Below the pieces are notes generated by a model. The model saw nothing but the letters and a program-made list of their open reading frames with translations. It searched no databases and had not been told where the DNA came from. Shown piece by piece: positions 37,904 through 46,736 of a stretch of 64,000 nucleotides of DNA. The DNA lies in contig NZ_KK073873.1 in assembly GCF_000585355.1 (NCBI RefSeq), positions 1,514,703 through 1,578,702 of the forward strand. Direction: 5' to 3'. Source of the stretch: Xylanibacter oryzae DSM 17970. Its GTDB lineage: Bacteria > Bacteroidota > Bacteroidia > Bacteroidales > Bacteroidaceae. Position 1 is the first letter of the stretch. Each line of letters starts with the position of its first letter. Position numbers and translations under genes: made by a program.

Positions 37904-39475
37904 TTATCTGTCAATATCCGGAATAACATAGTCAAGTGTTGCACCTACAGATATCAAGTCGGCGATTTTCTCACCACGCAAGATTTCATCCATTGCAGAC
38001 ACTAAAGATAAGCCCATAGGACGGAATTTCAGACGATATGGCTTTTTATCACCACGGCTATCCAAATATACGCCAATTTCGCCACGACTACCTTCACAAC
38101 TGGTATACCATTGTCCTTCAGGAACCTTAATAATTGGCTTCTGCTTGATATAGAAGTCACCTTCTGGAATGTTATCAATAAGTTGTTCTAGTATATGAAC
38201 GCTCTGTTTCATCTCGTCCATACGAACCTTATATCTATCGAAACAATCACCATTGTTATAAGTTATTTCGTTCCAGTCTATCTTATCGTACATGGCGTAA
38301 GAATGATTTTTACGAACATCATTATGCCATCCAGAAGCACGGCCTGTACCACCTGTACAACCATAAGATATAGCATCTTCAAGAGATAATTTACCTACAC
38401 CTACAAAACGATTATTTGTTATGACATTACCTGTAAAGATGTCATCAAATTCTTTGAATTTAGGCTTGATATAATTACAGAGTTTCTTTACATTACTTAC
38501 AAAATTAGGATCGATATCTTCTTGACATCCACCTATTCTATAATAATTTTGTATCAGTCGTCCTCCTGTAGTCTCTTCCATAACATTAAGCACTTCTTCT
38601 CGGTCACGCATACCATATATAAAAGCGGTAAGAGCACCTAAGTCCTGTGCGCAACAGCTGTAGAACAGAAGATGAGAGTCAAGACGCTGCAACTCATCCA
38701 TTATTGTGCGAATGTATTTAATACGGTCTGATAATTCAACGCCCATTGCTTCTTCAACTACTGAAACCAAAGCATGACGGTTCATCATAGCGCTCAAATA
38801 ATCAAGACGATCTGTAAGGGCAAGTGTCTGAGGGTAAGTGTAATCCTCACACATTTTTTCAACACCTCTATGTATATATCCACAATGTGGATATATCTTA
38901 CGAACTGTCTCACCATCAAGTACTGTCTGTAAACGAAGGACTCCGTGTGTAGCTGGATGCTGAGGACCGATGTTTATAACATAATCATCATCCCCAAATA
39001 ATTTATGTTGAGTAGCGACCAACTTACCATTTTCGTCAAGGCTCCATTCATTAGTATAATCTGGTTCAGGATCAGACTCTAGAGTATATTTATTATTCTC
39101 CGGACTCATATCATAATCCTTACGAAGTGGATAACCTTCAAAATCACTTCTTAGATATAGGCGACGCATATCTGGATGTCCGAGGAACTTAATTCCAAGA
39201 AAATCATACACTTCTCTTTCTAGAAAGTCTGCACTTTTCCAAATTTTAGATATTGAAGGAATATAAGCACTGTCACGGTCTCCACCGGCAATAGTCTTAA
39301 CACTTATACGCTCATGACTATTTGTATTCTCTAAGATATAGATACATCCAAGTCCTTCTTCTCCAAAATCTTCACCTACTATAGTTATAAGGAAGTCGAA
39401 ATGCTTTTCGCTCTTAAGTTTTGCCATCTCTGAGGCAAAATTCTTTAATTCGAATACTTTATTTTCAAGTTTCAT
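37904..39475 (-). CDS. nuoCD: NADH-quinone oxidoreductase fused subunits C and D
   Basis: The protein has 523 aa. Residues 1-125 are the NuoC part (AYIPSISKIWKSADFLEREVYDFLGI; HPDMRRLYLRSDFEGYPLRKDY); 160-523 are the NuoD part (NIGPQHPATHGVLRLQTVLDGE; YIHRGVEKM; the C-terminal LVSAMDEILRGEKIADLISVGATLDYVIPDIDR ends in the usual D-R). NuoD lines the quinone site with NuoB. The C-D fusion occurs in E. coli and in Bacteroidetes. The NuoC part is shorter than average, lacking much of the N-terminal half. Confidence 0.96.
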   Translation of the reverse strand: MKLENKVFELKNFASEMAKLKSEKHFDFLITIVGEDFGEEGLGCIYILENTNSHERISVKTIAGGDRDSAYIPSISKIWKSADFLEREVYDFLGIKFLGHPDMRRLYLRSDFEGYPLRKDYDMSPENNKYTLESDPEPDYTNEWSLDENGKLVATQHKLFGDDDYVINIGPQHPATHGVLRLQTVLDGETVRKIYPHCGYIHRGVEKMCEDYTYPQTLALTDRLDYLSAMMNRHALVSVVEEAMGVELSDRIKYIRTIMDELQRLDSHLLFYSCCAQDLGALTAFIYGMRDREEVLNVMEETTGGRLIQNYYRIGGCQEDIDPNFVSNVKKLCNYIKPKFKEFDDIFTGNVITNNRFVGVGKLSLEDAISYGCTGGTGRASGWHNDVRKNHSYAMYDKIDWNEITYNNGDCFDRYKVRMDEMKQSVHILEQLIDNIPEGDFYIKQKPIIKVPEGQWYTSCEGSRGEIGVYLDSRGDKKPYRLKFRPMGLSLVSAMDEILRGEKIADLISVGATLDYVIPDIDR

Positions 39476-39482
39476 AGCTTCC

Positions 39483-40103
39483 TTACTTATTTATATTATT
39501 TTTAAGATCTTCATCTGTAACGATGATTGGCTTCTTCTCTTTATGGTTTGCCCCACCAAAGAACTTTTCGACCTTAACTTTACGCTGCAATTGCATCATA
39601 CCATAAAGGATAGCTTCTGGACGTGGAGGACAGCCTGGAATGTAAACATCTACAGGAACAAACTCATTAATGCCGCGCACTACGTGGTAACTTGATTTGA
39701 AAGGACCACCTGAAATAGCACATCCACCCACTGCAATTACATACTTTGGCTCAGCCATTTCGTCATAAAGACGTTTCATAACAGGCGCCATTTTATTGGT
39801 TATAGTTCCTGCACACATTATCAAATCGGCTTGGCGTGGAGAATTACGTGTAACCTCAAAGCCAAAGCGTGCGAAATCATAACGGGCACAACCAACAGCC
39901 ATGAACTCAATACCACAGCAACTTGTTGCAAAGGTAAGAGACCAAAGAGAATTGGAACGCCCCCAGTTAATCATCTGATCTAACGAGCCAGTAATGACAT
40001 TAACGCCACCTTCATGCAACTCTTGAGCTATTTTTTCAAGAGAATCATTATCCTTAAACTCTGCGTAAGGAATACTTTTGATTTTAGGTTTTCTTACTTC
40101 CAT
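39483..40103 (-). CDS. nuoB: NADH-quinone oxidoreductase subunit B
   Basis: The protein has 206 aa and carries the last iron-sulfur cluster (N2) before quinone. The cluster residues are visible in FATSCCGIEFMAVG (adjacent Cys pair), in MCAGTITNKM, and in YIPGCPPRPEAI. I chose the ATG at 40103, which has a good Shine-Dalgarno AAAGGAG (40117-40111) 7 bases upstream and overlaps the nuoA stop by 10 bp, rather than a TTG at 40124. The C-terminal 25 residues are a Lys-rich tail. Confidence 0.95.
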   Translation of the reverse strand: MEVRKPKIKSIPYAEFKDNDSLEKIAQELHEGGVNVITGSLDQMINWGRSNSLWSLTFATSCCGIEFMAVGCARYDFARFGFEVTRNSPRQADLIMCAGTITNKMAPVMKRLYDEMAEPKYVIAVGGCAISGGPFKSSYHVVRGINEFVPVDVYIPGCPPRPEAILYGMMQLQRKVKVEKFFGGANHKEKKPIIVTDEDLKNNINK

Positions 40104-40447
40104 TCCAAAGCTCCTTTCCGCCAAGCATAAGCTAGGCCAAATACCAATACCAACAAGAAGAACCCAATGCTAACTAAAGCCATAGGTCCAAAGTCCTTAA
40201 CTACTACTGCCCATGGATAGAGGAAAACAGTTTCCACATCGAACATGAGAAAGAGGATTGCAAAGAGGTAGTAACCTATATGAACAGGTAACCAAGAAGA
40301 ACCGCGTGTAGGGATACCACACTCAAACGGTTCGCCTTTCACCTTGTTATAAGAGCGCGGACCGATAAGCTTAGCTATAACATAAGCCGCCACTACCAGA
40401 AAAATTGCCGTTATCAAAACGGTGATTAACAAAATGAAATAATCCAT
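40094..40447 (-). CDS. nuoA: NADH-quinone oxidoreductase subunit A
   Basis: The protein has 117 aa and three membrane helices, the normal size. The loop after helix 1 holds KGEPFECGIPTRGSSW with the conserved Cys of the quinone-site switch, and helix 2 holds FAILFLMFDVETVFLYPWA. I chose the ATG at 40447 (MDYFILLITVLIT); a longer frame reaching a TTG at 40492 would start inside the promoter's TTTG. It is the first gene of the ten-gene nuo operon. Confidence 0.95.
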   Translation of the reverse strand: MDYFILLITVLITAIFLVVAAYVIAKLIGPRSYNKVKGEPFECGIPTRGSSWLPVHIGYYLFAILFLMFDVETVFLYPWAVVVKDFGPMALVSIGFFLLVLVFGLAYAWRKGALEWK

Positions 40448-40489
40448 ATATGTATTATAATATATTATATTGTTTCGCTTTAGCGGCTG

Positions 40490-40497
40490 CAAAGGTA
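40490..40497 (-). promoter_or_regulatory. -7 box of the nuo operon
   Basis: Minus-strand TACCTTTG, 42 bp before the nuoA ATG. A TTTG lies at 40513-40510 but at only 12 bp spacing, so the -33 element is uncertain. Confidence 0.55.
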
Positions 40498-40613
40498 GTA
40501 AATTTATCGCAAAGAATAAAAGGATATTTATATTTTATTTTGGCATTTATGCATTTTATTTTTATAACTAAGTAAAAAGTTTCCGATTTATTAGTTTTTA
40601 ACCAATAAAAATA

Positions 40614-41444
40614 TCAATGATGAAACTTTACAAGCCCTTTCATTGGACTTTTTTCAATTACTCCAATTGTATATTCTTCTTCTTTTGCAGCCTCTGCTAA
40701 TTCTTTACTATAATAGAAGGCAACACTACCTATTGCGCCAACCTTAAGATCTCTACGGTTATACTGAGAAAGGTTATATTTAAAAAATGATCTAAAATTA
40801 TCCACAACTAATTGATGTAGAGTCTCATTGCCAAGATGTCTACGAATGAAAAGTGATGTTGATGCCAAGAATCTATTTGCTAACGGCTGCCGATAGACCC
40901 TATCAATGACATCTGTCAAAGTCAACTTATTCTCATCCAAGTATTCATCTCTGATTTGTGAGGATAATTTACCTTTAAATATGGCATTTATAAACAATTT
41001 TCCTAGTACTGCACCGCTACCCTCATCGCCCAATATATATCCTAAAGGAGATGTATTCATTTTAACGTTTTGCCCATCATAAAGACACGAATTAGATCCA
41101 GTACCAAAAATACAAGCTATACCATATTGGTTTCCACATACAGCCCTTGCAGCTGCCAGGAGATCTCCATTAGTCTCAATATCGGAATGAGGGAATATCT
41201 CGGACATAAGTTTCTGCATTTCAGGTATCATTTCAGCTCTGCATCCTGAACCATAAAAACAAACTTGTTCTATGTCTGTATCGCCAAGTTTAGGTAACAA
41301 TTCATCATTTAATATACCTCGTATTGTATCACAATCCTGATGAAAAGGGTTTATACCTTGAGTTGCAGTTTCTATTACTATATTACCGTCGTCTTCAAGA
41401 CACCAGTCCGTCTTCGTAGATCCACTGTCTGCTATCAATATCAT
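40614..41444 (-). CDS. BadF/BcrA-family ATPase, N-acetylglucosamine-kinase-like
   Basis: The protein has 276 aa with the actin/hexokinase fold. Phosphate loop 1 is LIADSGSTKTDWCL at the N-terminus; phosphate loop 2 is ACIFGTGSNSCLYDG (about 110-124); then GDEGSGAVLGK (about 138-148) matches the GlcNAc-kinase group of BadF/BadG/BcrA ATPases. It most likely phosphorylates an amino sugar, perhaps recycled from cell wall or glycans, with ATP. No sugar-transport or hydrolase gene adjoins it, so the substrate remains unproven. It is transcribed alone and divergently from aguA. Confidence 0.82.
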   Translation of the reverse strand: MILIADSGSTKTDWCLEDDGNIVIETATQGINPFHQDCDTIRGILNDELLPKLGDTDIEQVCFYGSGCRAEMIPEMQKLMSEIFPHSDIETNGDLLAAARAVCGNQYGIACIFGTGSNSCLYDGQNVKMNTSPLGYILGDEGSGAVLGKLFINAIFKGKLSSQIRDEYLDENKLTLTDVIDRVYRQPLANRFLASTSLFIRRHLGNETLHQLVVDNFRSFFKYNLSQYNRRDLKVGAIGSVAFYYSKELAEAAKEEEYTIGVIEKSPMKGLVKFHH

Positions 41445-41464
41445 ATATTTATATTTTAGTAATG

Positions 41465-41472
41465 CAAAGTTA
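41465..41472 (-). promoter_or_regulatory. -7 box for the sugar-kinase gene
   Basis: Minus-strand TAACTTTG, 20 bp before the ATG at 41444. Confidence 0.5.
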
Positions 41473-41515
41473 AAACTTTCAGTTGAATAAATTCATTTAA
41501 TTTAATAAAAACGTT

Positions 41516-41523
41516 TATTTTTG
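41516..41523 (+). promoter_or_regulatory. Second possible -7 box upstream of aguA
   Basis: TATTTTTG, about 50 bp upstream of the stronger box at 41568-41575. It could give a longer aguAB transcript. Confidence 0.3.
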
Positions 41524-41546
41524 CAATTAAAAATAAGCATTTATTA

Positions 41547-41575
41547 TTTGTAATCAGGAAAAAAGAGTAACTTTG
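41547..41575 (+). promoter_or_regulatory. Promoter of aguAB
   Basis: TTTG (41547-41550), 17-bp spacer, TAACTTTG (41568-41575). It lies 27 bp before the aguA ATG at 41603 and contains the TTG that would start a longer, unlikely reading frame. Confidence 0.6.
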
Positions 41576-41602
41576 CAAAAGAAATTGAATGTCTCTATAA
41601 AA

Positions 41603-42646
41603 ATGATGAGCAAAGAGATCACATCAAAAGATATAAAATTGATGCCTGCTGAATGGGAAAAACAATCAGCTATTATGCTTACGTGGCCTCATAAAAATAC
41701 TGATTGGCTCCCGATATTGGATAGGATAACAGAAACATATACAGAACTTGTAAGCAAAATAATCACAGAAGAAAAAATTATTATTGTAGCCCCTGACACC
41801 AATATAGTAAAACGAATTATATCGTCAAGGATACATAATGCAGACCAAAGCAAAATTTTTTATTTTGAATGTCCAACTAATGATACATGGGCACGTGATC
41901 AGGCCTTTATAACACTCAGAGACAATGAAAAAACGTATTATCTCGATTTTAAATTTAATGGTTGGGGAGAAAAATTTGCTTCTGATAAAGATAATAATAT
42001 AAACAAACAGCTATTCGCGACAGGTATATTAAAAGGAGAATATATCAATCATCTTGACTTTGTATTGGAAGGTGGTTCTATTGAAAGTGACGGAAAAGGA
42101 ACTGTTTTTACTACTACGAATTGCCTAATGTCCCCACATCGTAACCAACCTCTGTCAAAGAATGAAATAGAGAACAAGCTAAAATTATATCTCAAAGCAA
42201 AACGTATTGTTTGGATAAATCATGGTAATCTAATAGGTGATGACACCGATGGACATATTGACACTCTAGTAAGGATAGCCCCTAATGACTCTATATTGTA
42301 TGTAAGTTGTAGTGATAAAGAGGATTCTCAGTACTACGAGCTAAAAGCTATGGAAGAAGAACTAACTAATTTACGAACCATTGAAGGACATCCATATCGT
42401 TTGCTTCCTCTTGAAGCACCTTCACCTATATATTATGAAGGAGAAAGACTACCTGCTACATATGCAAATTATTTAATAATCAATGGAGCTGTAATTGTGC
42501 CTACATATGGGCAGGATGATAAAGACCGCAAGGCATTAGAAACTATTGCCTCGGCATTCCCTGATAGAATAATAAAAGGTATAGATTCAAATAATATAAT
42601 AATACAGCATGGATCAATTCATTGCTGTACTATGCAACTATATTAA
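41603..42646 (+). CDS. aguA: Agmatine deiminase
   Basis: The enzyme hydrolyses agmatine to N-carbamoylputrescine and ammonia. The protein has 347 aa. It shows the peptidyl-arginine-deiminase-like fold motifs MPAEWEKQSAIMLTWPH, NDTWARDQAFI, LEGGSIESDGKGT, DDTDGHIDTLVR and the nucleophile site GSIHCCTMQ, where Cys341 after the His is the catalytic residue. I start it at the ATG 41603 (a second ATG follows at once), because the frame upstream lies inside the promoter. aguB follows after 21 bp with its own Shine-Dalgarno, forming the two-step route from agmatine to putrescine. Confidence 0.94.
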   Translation: MMSKEITSKDIKLMPAEWEKQSAIMLTWPHKNTDWLPILDRITETYTELVSKIITEEKIIIVAPDTNIVKRIISSRIHNADQSKIFYFECPTNDTWARDQAFITLRDNEKTYYLDFKFNGWGEKFASDKDNNINKQLFATGILKGEYINHLDFVLEGGSIESDGKGTVFTTTNCLMSPHRNQPLSKNEIENKLKLYLKAKRIVWINHGNLIGDDTDGHIDTLVRIAPNDSILYVSCSDKEDSQYYELKAMEEELTNLRTIEGHPYRLLPLEAPSPIYYEGERLPATYANYLIINGAVIVPTYGQDDKDRKALETIASAFPDRIIKGIDSNNIIIQHGSIHCCTMQLY

Positions 42647-42667
42647 TATAATAAAGGAGAAAAGTAT

Positions 42668-43552
42668 ATGAAGGGAATAAAGATAGGTTTGATACAACAA
42701 CATAACAATGCTGATAAAGCAGACAATATAAGTCGCCTGACTAAAAGCATTGTAGACCTTGCACACAAAGGAGCACAACTAATCGTTATGCAAGAATTAC
42801 ATAATTCTTTATATTTCTGCCAGACAGAGAATGTTGACTGTTTTGAACTTGCAGAAAATATTCCAGGCCCATCTACGGAACTCTTTGGAAAAATAGCAAA
42901 AGAAAATAATGTAGTAATAGTTACGTCACTATTCGAAAAGCGAGCAGCCGGATTATATCATAATACCGCAGTAGTTATAGAAAAAGATGGTTCTATAGCA
43001 GGTAAATATCGAAAGATGCACATACCTGACGACCCAGCATATTACGAAAAATTCTATTTTACGCCAGGTGATTTAGGATTTCATCCTATACAAACATCTG
43101 TAGGATGTCTAGGTGTACTGGTCTGTTGGGATCAATGGTATCCTGAAGCCGCTCGACTAATGGCTCTTCAAGGAGCTGAGATTTTAATTTATCCAACCGC
43201 CATCGGATTTGAAAGCAGTGACACTTCTGAAGAAAAACAACGTCAACGTAATGCATGGCAAACAGTACAACGTGGTCATGCTATATCAAACGGATTACCT
43301 GTAGTAGCCGTTAACCGGGTTGGATACGAACCAGATCCATCTGAAATTACTGGTGGCATCCAGTTTTGGGGCACATCCTTTGTTGTCGGCCCACAGGGAG
43401 AAATCCTAATACAAGCGTCAGAAACTAAAGAAGAACTCCTAACCATTGATATAGACCTTTCACATAGCGAAAACGTTAGAAGATGGTGGCCTTTCTTAAG
43501 AGATAGGCGTATAGATCAATATGGCGATATAACTAAGAGGTATATTGAGTAA
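42668..43552 (+). CDS. aguB: N-carbamoylputrescine amidase
   Basis: The enzyme hydrolyses N-carbamoylputrescine to putrescine, CO2 and ammonia. The protein has 294 aa, a nitrilase-superfamily fold. The catalytic triad is readable: Glu43 in VMQELHN, Lys116 in KYRKMHIPDD and Cys153 in GVLVCWDQWYPEAAR. A Shine-Dalgarno AAAGGAG lies 8 bases before the ATG, unusual in this window and helpful in fixing the start. It is the second gene of aguAB; glnN follows 57 bp later. Confidence 0.95.
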   Translation: MKGIKIGLIQQHNNADKADNISRLTKSIVDLAHKGAQLIVMQELHNSLYFCQTENVDCFELAENIPGPSTELFGKIAKENNVVIVTSLFEKRAAGLYHNTAVVIEKDGSIAGKYRKMHIPDDPAYYEKFYFTPGDLGFHPIQTSVGCLGVLVCWDQWYPEAARLMALQGAEILIYPTAIGFESSDTSEEKQRQRNAWQTVQRGHAISNGLPVVAVNRVGYEPDPSEITGGIQFWGTSFVVGPQGEILIQASETKEELLTIDIDLSHSENVRRWWPFLRDRRIDQYGDITKRYIE

Positions 43553-43609
43553 GATAAACAGCAAACTTAGATAGATATTTATAACCAACCAATATAAAAG
43601 ATTCAGATT

Positions 43610-45802
43610 ATGTCAACAAACTTAAGATTTCAGGTGGTGGAAGAAGCTTTCAAGAAAAAAGCCATTGAGGTTAATGTACCCAACGAACGACCATCAGAGT
43701 ATTTCGGCAAGTATGTCTTCAATCGTGAGAAGATGTATAAATACCTGCCGGTAGATGTTTACGCCAAACTAGTTGACGTTATTGATAACGGTGCTCGCCT
43801 TGACCGTAGCATTGCAGATGCAGTGGCAGCAGGTATGAAAAAATGGGCTATGGAGAATGGTGTAACGCACTATACTCACTGGTTCCAGCCTCTCACAGAG
43901 GGTACTGCAGAAAAACATGATGCTTTTGTTGAGCACGATGGTAAAGGAGGTATGGTAGAAAAATTCTCTGGCAAACTGCTTGTTCAGCAAGAACCGGATG
44001 CTAGTTCATTCCCTAACGGTGGAATCCGCAACACCTTCGAGGCTCGTGGATATTCTGCGTGGGACCCTACATCACCCGTATTCATTATGGATGACACATT
44101 ATGTATACCTACTATTTTTATTTCCTATACAGGTGAAGCCCTTGACTATAAAGCACCCCTATTGCGTGCCCTACGTGCGATAGACGCTGCAGCGACAGAC
44201 GTTTGTCACCTATTTTATCCTGAAGTAAAAAAAGTTCAAACAAACCTTGGCTGGGAACAAGAATACTTTCTAGTAGACGAAAGTCTATACAGTGCACGCC
44301 CGGATCTCGTTCTTACAGGTCGTACGCTTATGGGGCACGAATCTGCAAAGAATCAACAGATGGACGATCACTATTTTGGTACTATTCCAGATAGAGTCCA
44401 AGCATTTATGAAAGATCTTGAGATACAAGCTCTAGAGCTTGCGATACCTTGCAAAACACGTCATAATGAAGTAGCTCCAAACCAATTTGAACTTGCTCCT
44501 ATTTACGAAGAATGCAATCTTGCTGTAGACCATAATATGCTATTGATGTCTCTAATGAAAAAAATAGCTCGTAAACATGGATTCAGAGTATTACTACATG
44601 AAAAGCCATTCGATGGTGTAAATGGTTCAGGAAAACATAATAACTGGAGTTTATCTGCTGATAACGGTAAATTGCTACATTCTCCAGGTAAAACGCCTGA
44701 AGAGAATTTACGATTTGTTACATTCATTGTAGAGACACTTATGGGAGTTTATAAACATAATGGACTACTAAAAGCATCTATCATGAGTGCGACTAATGCA
44801 CATCGTCTAGGGGCAAACGAAGCACCTCCTGCTATAATATCATCATTTCTTGGTAAACAGTTGACAGATGTATTAAACCACATTGAGAAATCAGATAAAG
44901 ATGAGTTGTTCAATCTGAAAGGCAAACAAGGTATGGAACTGGATCTGCCACAGATACCGCAGCTAATTATTGATAATACAGACCGTAACCGCACATCCCC
45001 ATTTGCTTTTACCGGAAACCGTTTTGAATTCCGTGCAATTGGTAGTGAGGCAAATTGTGCATCAGCAATGATTGCGCTAAATACAGCCGTTGCCGAGTCT
45101 CTCAATGACTTCAAAAAACGTGTAGATACACTAATTCTTAGAGGCGAACCAAAGATTAGCGCAATTATAGATGTACTCCGAGATGACATTAAGACATGTA
45201 AGCCAATACGTTTTGACGGAAACGGCTATTCTGAAGAATGGGTTAAAGAAGCGAAGAAACGAGGACTTGACACTGAAAGAAGTTGCCCTGTAATCTTTGA
45301 ACGCTACCTAGATGCAGAAAGCATAAAGATGTTTGAGGACATGAATGTAATGAACAAGAAAGAACTTGAAGCACGCAACGAGGTAAAATGGGAGACTTAT
45401 GTCAAGACTGTACAGATAGAAGCCAGAGTAATGGGAGATTTATCCATGAACCATATAATACCTGTAGCAACACACTATCAAAGTCAGTTAGCTAAGAACG
45501 TAGCTTGCCTGAGAAATATATTCGATGCAGATAAAGCAAAACGATTATCTGCACGTAACATGAATATTATTGAGGAGATTGCTGAGCGCGCCGAAAAGAT
45601 AGAGAAATTTGTTGAAGAATTGGTAAATGCCCGAAAGGTTGCCAACAAAATAGATGATATACACAACAGAGCTATTGCATATCATGATAATGTAGAGCCT
45701 AAAATGGAGCTTATACGCCATGAAATTGACTGTCTGGAAATGATAGTAGAAGATGAATTATGGACTCTGCCTAAGTATCGTGAACTTCTGTTTATAAGAT
45801 AA
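43610..45802 (+). CDS. glnN: Glutamine synthetase type III
   Basis: The enzyme makes glutamine from glutamate, ammonia and ATP. The protein has 730 aa, the size of the GSIII (GlnN) family, about 250 residues longer than GSI. Readable features are the N-terminal GSIII segment (FGKYVFNREKMYKYLPVD), THWFQPLTEGTAEKHDAF, the catalytic block LGWEQEYFLVDE, KTRHNEVAPNQFELAPIYEE, LLHEKPFDGVNGSGKHNNWS and NRTSPFAFTGNRFEFRA. A coiled, charged C-terminal helix region (about 640-730) follows. It may use the ammonia released by AguA and AguB; it has a strong terminator after it, and its own promoter was not clear. Confidence 0.97.
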   Translation: MSTNLRFQVVEEAFKKKAIEVNVPNERPSEYFGKYVFNREKMYKYLPVDVYAKLVDVIDNGARLDRSIADAVAAGMKKWAMENGVTHYTHWFQPLTEGTAEKHDAFVEHDGKGGMVEKFSGKLLVQQEPDASSFPNGGIRNTFEARGYSAWDPTSPVFIMDDTLCIPTIFISYTGEALDYKAPLLRALRAIDAAATDVCHLFYPEVKKVQTNLGWEQEYFLVDESLYSARPDLVLTGRTLMGHESAKNQQMDDHYFGTIPDRVQAFMKDLEIQALELAIPCKTRHNEVAPNQFELAPIYEECNLAVDHNMLLMSLMKKIARKHGFRVLLHEKPFDGVNGSGKHNNWSLSADNGKLLHSPGKTPEENLRFVTFIVETLMGVYKHNGLLKASIMSATNAHRLGANEAPPAIISSFLGKQLTDVLNHIEKSDKDELFNLKGKQGMELDLPQIPQLIIDNTDRNRTSPFAFTGNRFEFRAIGSEANCASAMIALNTAVAESLNDFKKRVDTLILRGEPKISAIIDVLRDDIKTCKPIRFDGNGYSEEWVKEAKKRGLDTERSCPVIFERYLDAESIKMFEDMNVMNKKELEARNEVKWETYVKTVQIEARVMGDLSMNHIIPVATHYQSQLAKNVACLRNIFDADKAKRLSARNMNIIEEIAERAEKIEKFVEELVNARKVANKIDDIHNRAIAYHDNVEPKMELIRHEIDCLEMIVEDELWTLPKYRELLFIR

Positions 45803-45824
45803 TATGACATAATTCATAGTTCTA

Positions 45825-45860
45825 AATAAGGTGAGACTTTCAATAAAGTCTCACCTTATT
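45825..45860 (+). terminator. Strong terminator after glnN
   Basis: A perfect 16-bp stem (AATAAGGTGAGACTTT and complement) with a 4-base loop CAAT and a T run after it. It lies between convergent genes. Confidence 0.92.
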
Positions 45861-45926
45861 TTTTATAATTCATAAATGCAAATATTTTACTAACTTATAA
45901 TCTTGAAAGTAACTGATTACATATAT

Positions 45927-46736
45927 CTAAATTGTTATAGACTTAAGTTCAAATACTCTTGAAGCTATAGCATAGGCGGCCTCATCACAGCAACGAGAGA
46001 AACTAGGCCAATCATTGAAATCAATAAAACAATAAGATCCATCTGATCTTACTATACAATCTCCACCATATATATCAATATCAACCATGTCTGCCAAACG
46101 TTCGGCATCACTCTGCATAGAAGATATATCAAAATCATAATACATAGCAGCATCGTTCAACCTCTCATCTCCAAACTTTGACTGTCCATCATCGGTAGGA
46201 TAAAAATATCTAAAGAAATCAACACCTCTAACTCCATAGAATTTTACGAGGTCACCTTTCACATTAGCACTAACCACAACACTTGATATACCACGCTTAT
46301 GCATTACCTCTATGGCATTAGCCTTTTCTTTTTCATCTTTTGCATAAACGACATCATCTTTAGATTGGGCTGCAGCATCACCACGTTTTACCCAATATCC
46401 ATATTTACTTATCGCCCTTGGAACAGGTATTCCGCCCTGTTTCATAGTACTATCCAAAAGAGAACGTGCACATTTTTCAACTCCATAAGCGCTATTTATT
46501 ACAATAGCTCCATTATCTTCATGAGATTTAAGTAGTGCCACGGTTTCAGGCAAACGTCCCATTGACAAATAGATATCAGCATGGTTATCAACCTTTAATG
46601 CTGTCTCATTTATGGTACGTACAGCGTATCCTTTCTCCGCAAGGAGTTTAACTACACTTCCGAGAATTGCAGCATCTTTTTCAACAGAATTTGGAGAGAA
46701 CCGTTCAGCCCTTCCTATTGCTAATATTTTTTTCAT
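45927..46736 (-). CDS. ATP-grasp ligase-like protein, unknown substrate
   Basis: The protein has 269 aa and shows a compact ATP-grasp layout like RimK/glutathione-synthase ligases. There is a Rossmann-like start (KILAIGRAERFSPN), a substrate loop INSAYGVEKCARSLLD, a central nucleotide-binding region (about 100-190), and the metal site near the C-terminus, IDIYGGDCIVRSDGSYCFIDFNDWPSFS (about 224-251), with Asp and Asn ligands. Enzymes of this fold join a carboxylate to an amine or similar using ATP. It overlaps the nucleotidyltransferase stop by 4 bp, so the two very likely act in one pathway, but I do not know the product. Confidence 0.7.
   Translation of the reverse strand: MKKILAIGRAERFSPNSVEKDAAILGSVVKLLAEKGYAVRTINETALKVDNHADIYLSMGRLPETVALLKSHEDNGAIVINSAYGVEKCARSLLDSTMKQGGIPVPRAISKYGYWVKRGDAAAQSKDDVVYAKDEKEKANAIEVMHKRGISSVVVSANVKGDLVKFYGVRGVDFFRYFYPTDDGQSKFGDERLNDAAMYYDFDISSMQSDAERLADMVDIDIYGGDCIVRSDGSYCFIDFNDWPSFSRCCDEAAYAIASRVFELKSITI

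Noticed and set aside
40448..40492. Longer nuoA frame starting at a TTG
   Set aside because: The TTG belongs to the TACCTTTG box; the 117-aa form matches family length.
41573..41602. Longer aguA frame starting at a TTG
   Set aside because: The TTG is part of the promoter box TAACTTTG; the family start fits the ATG at 41603.
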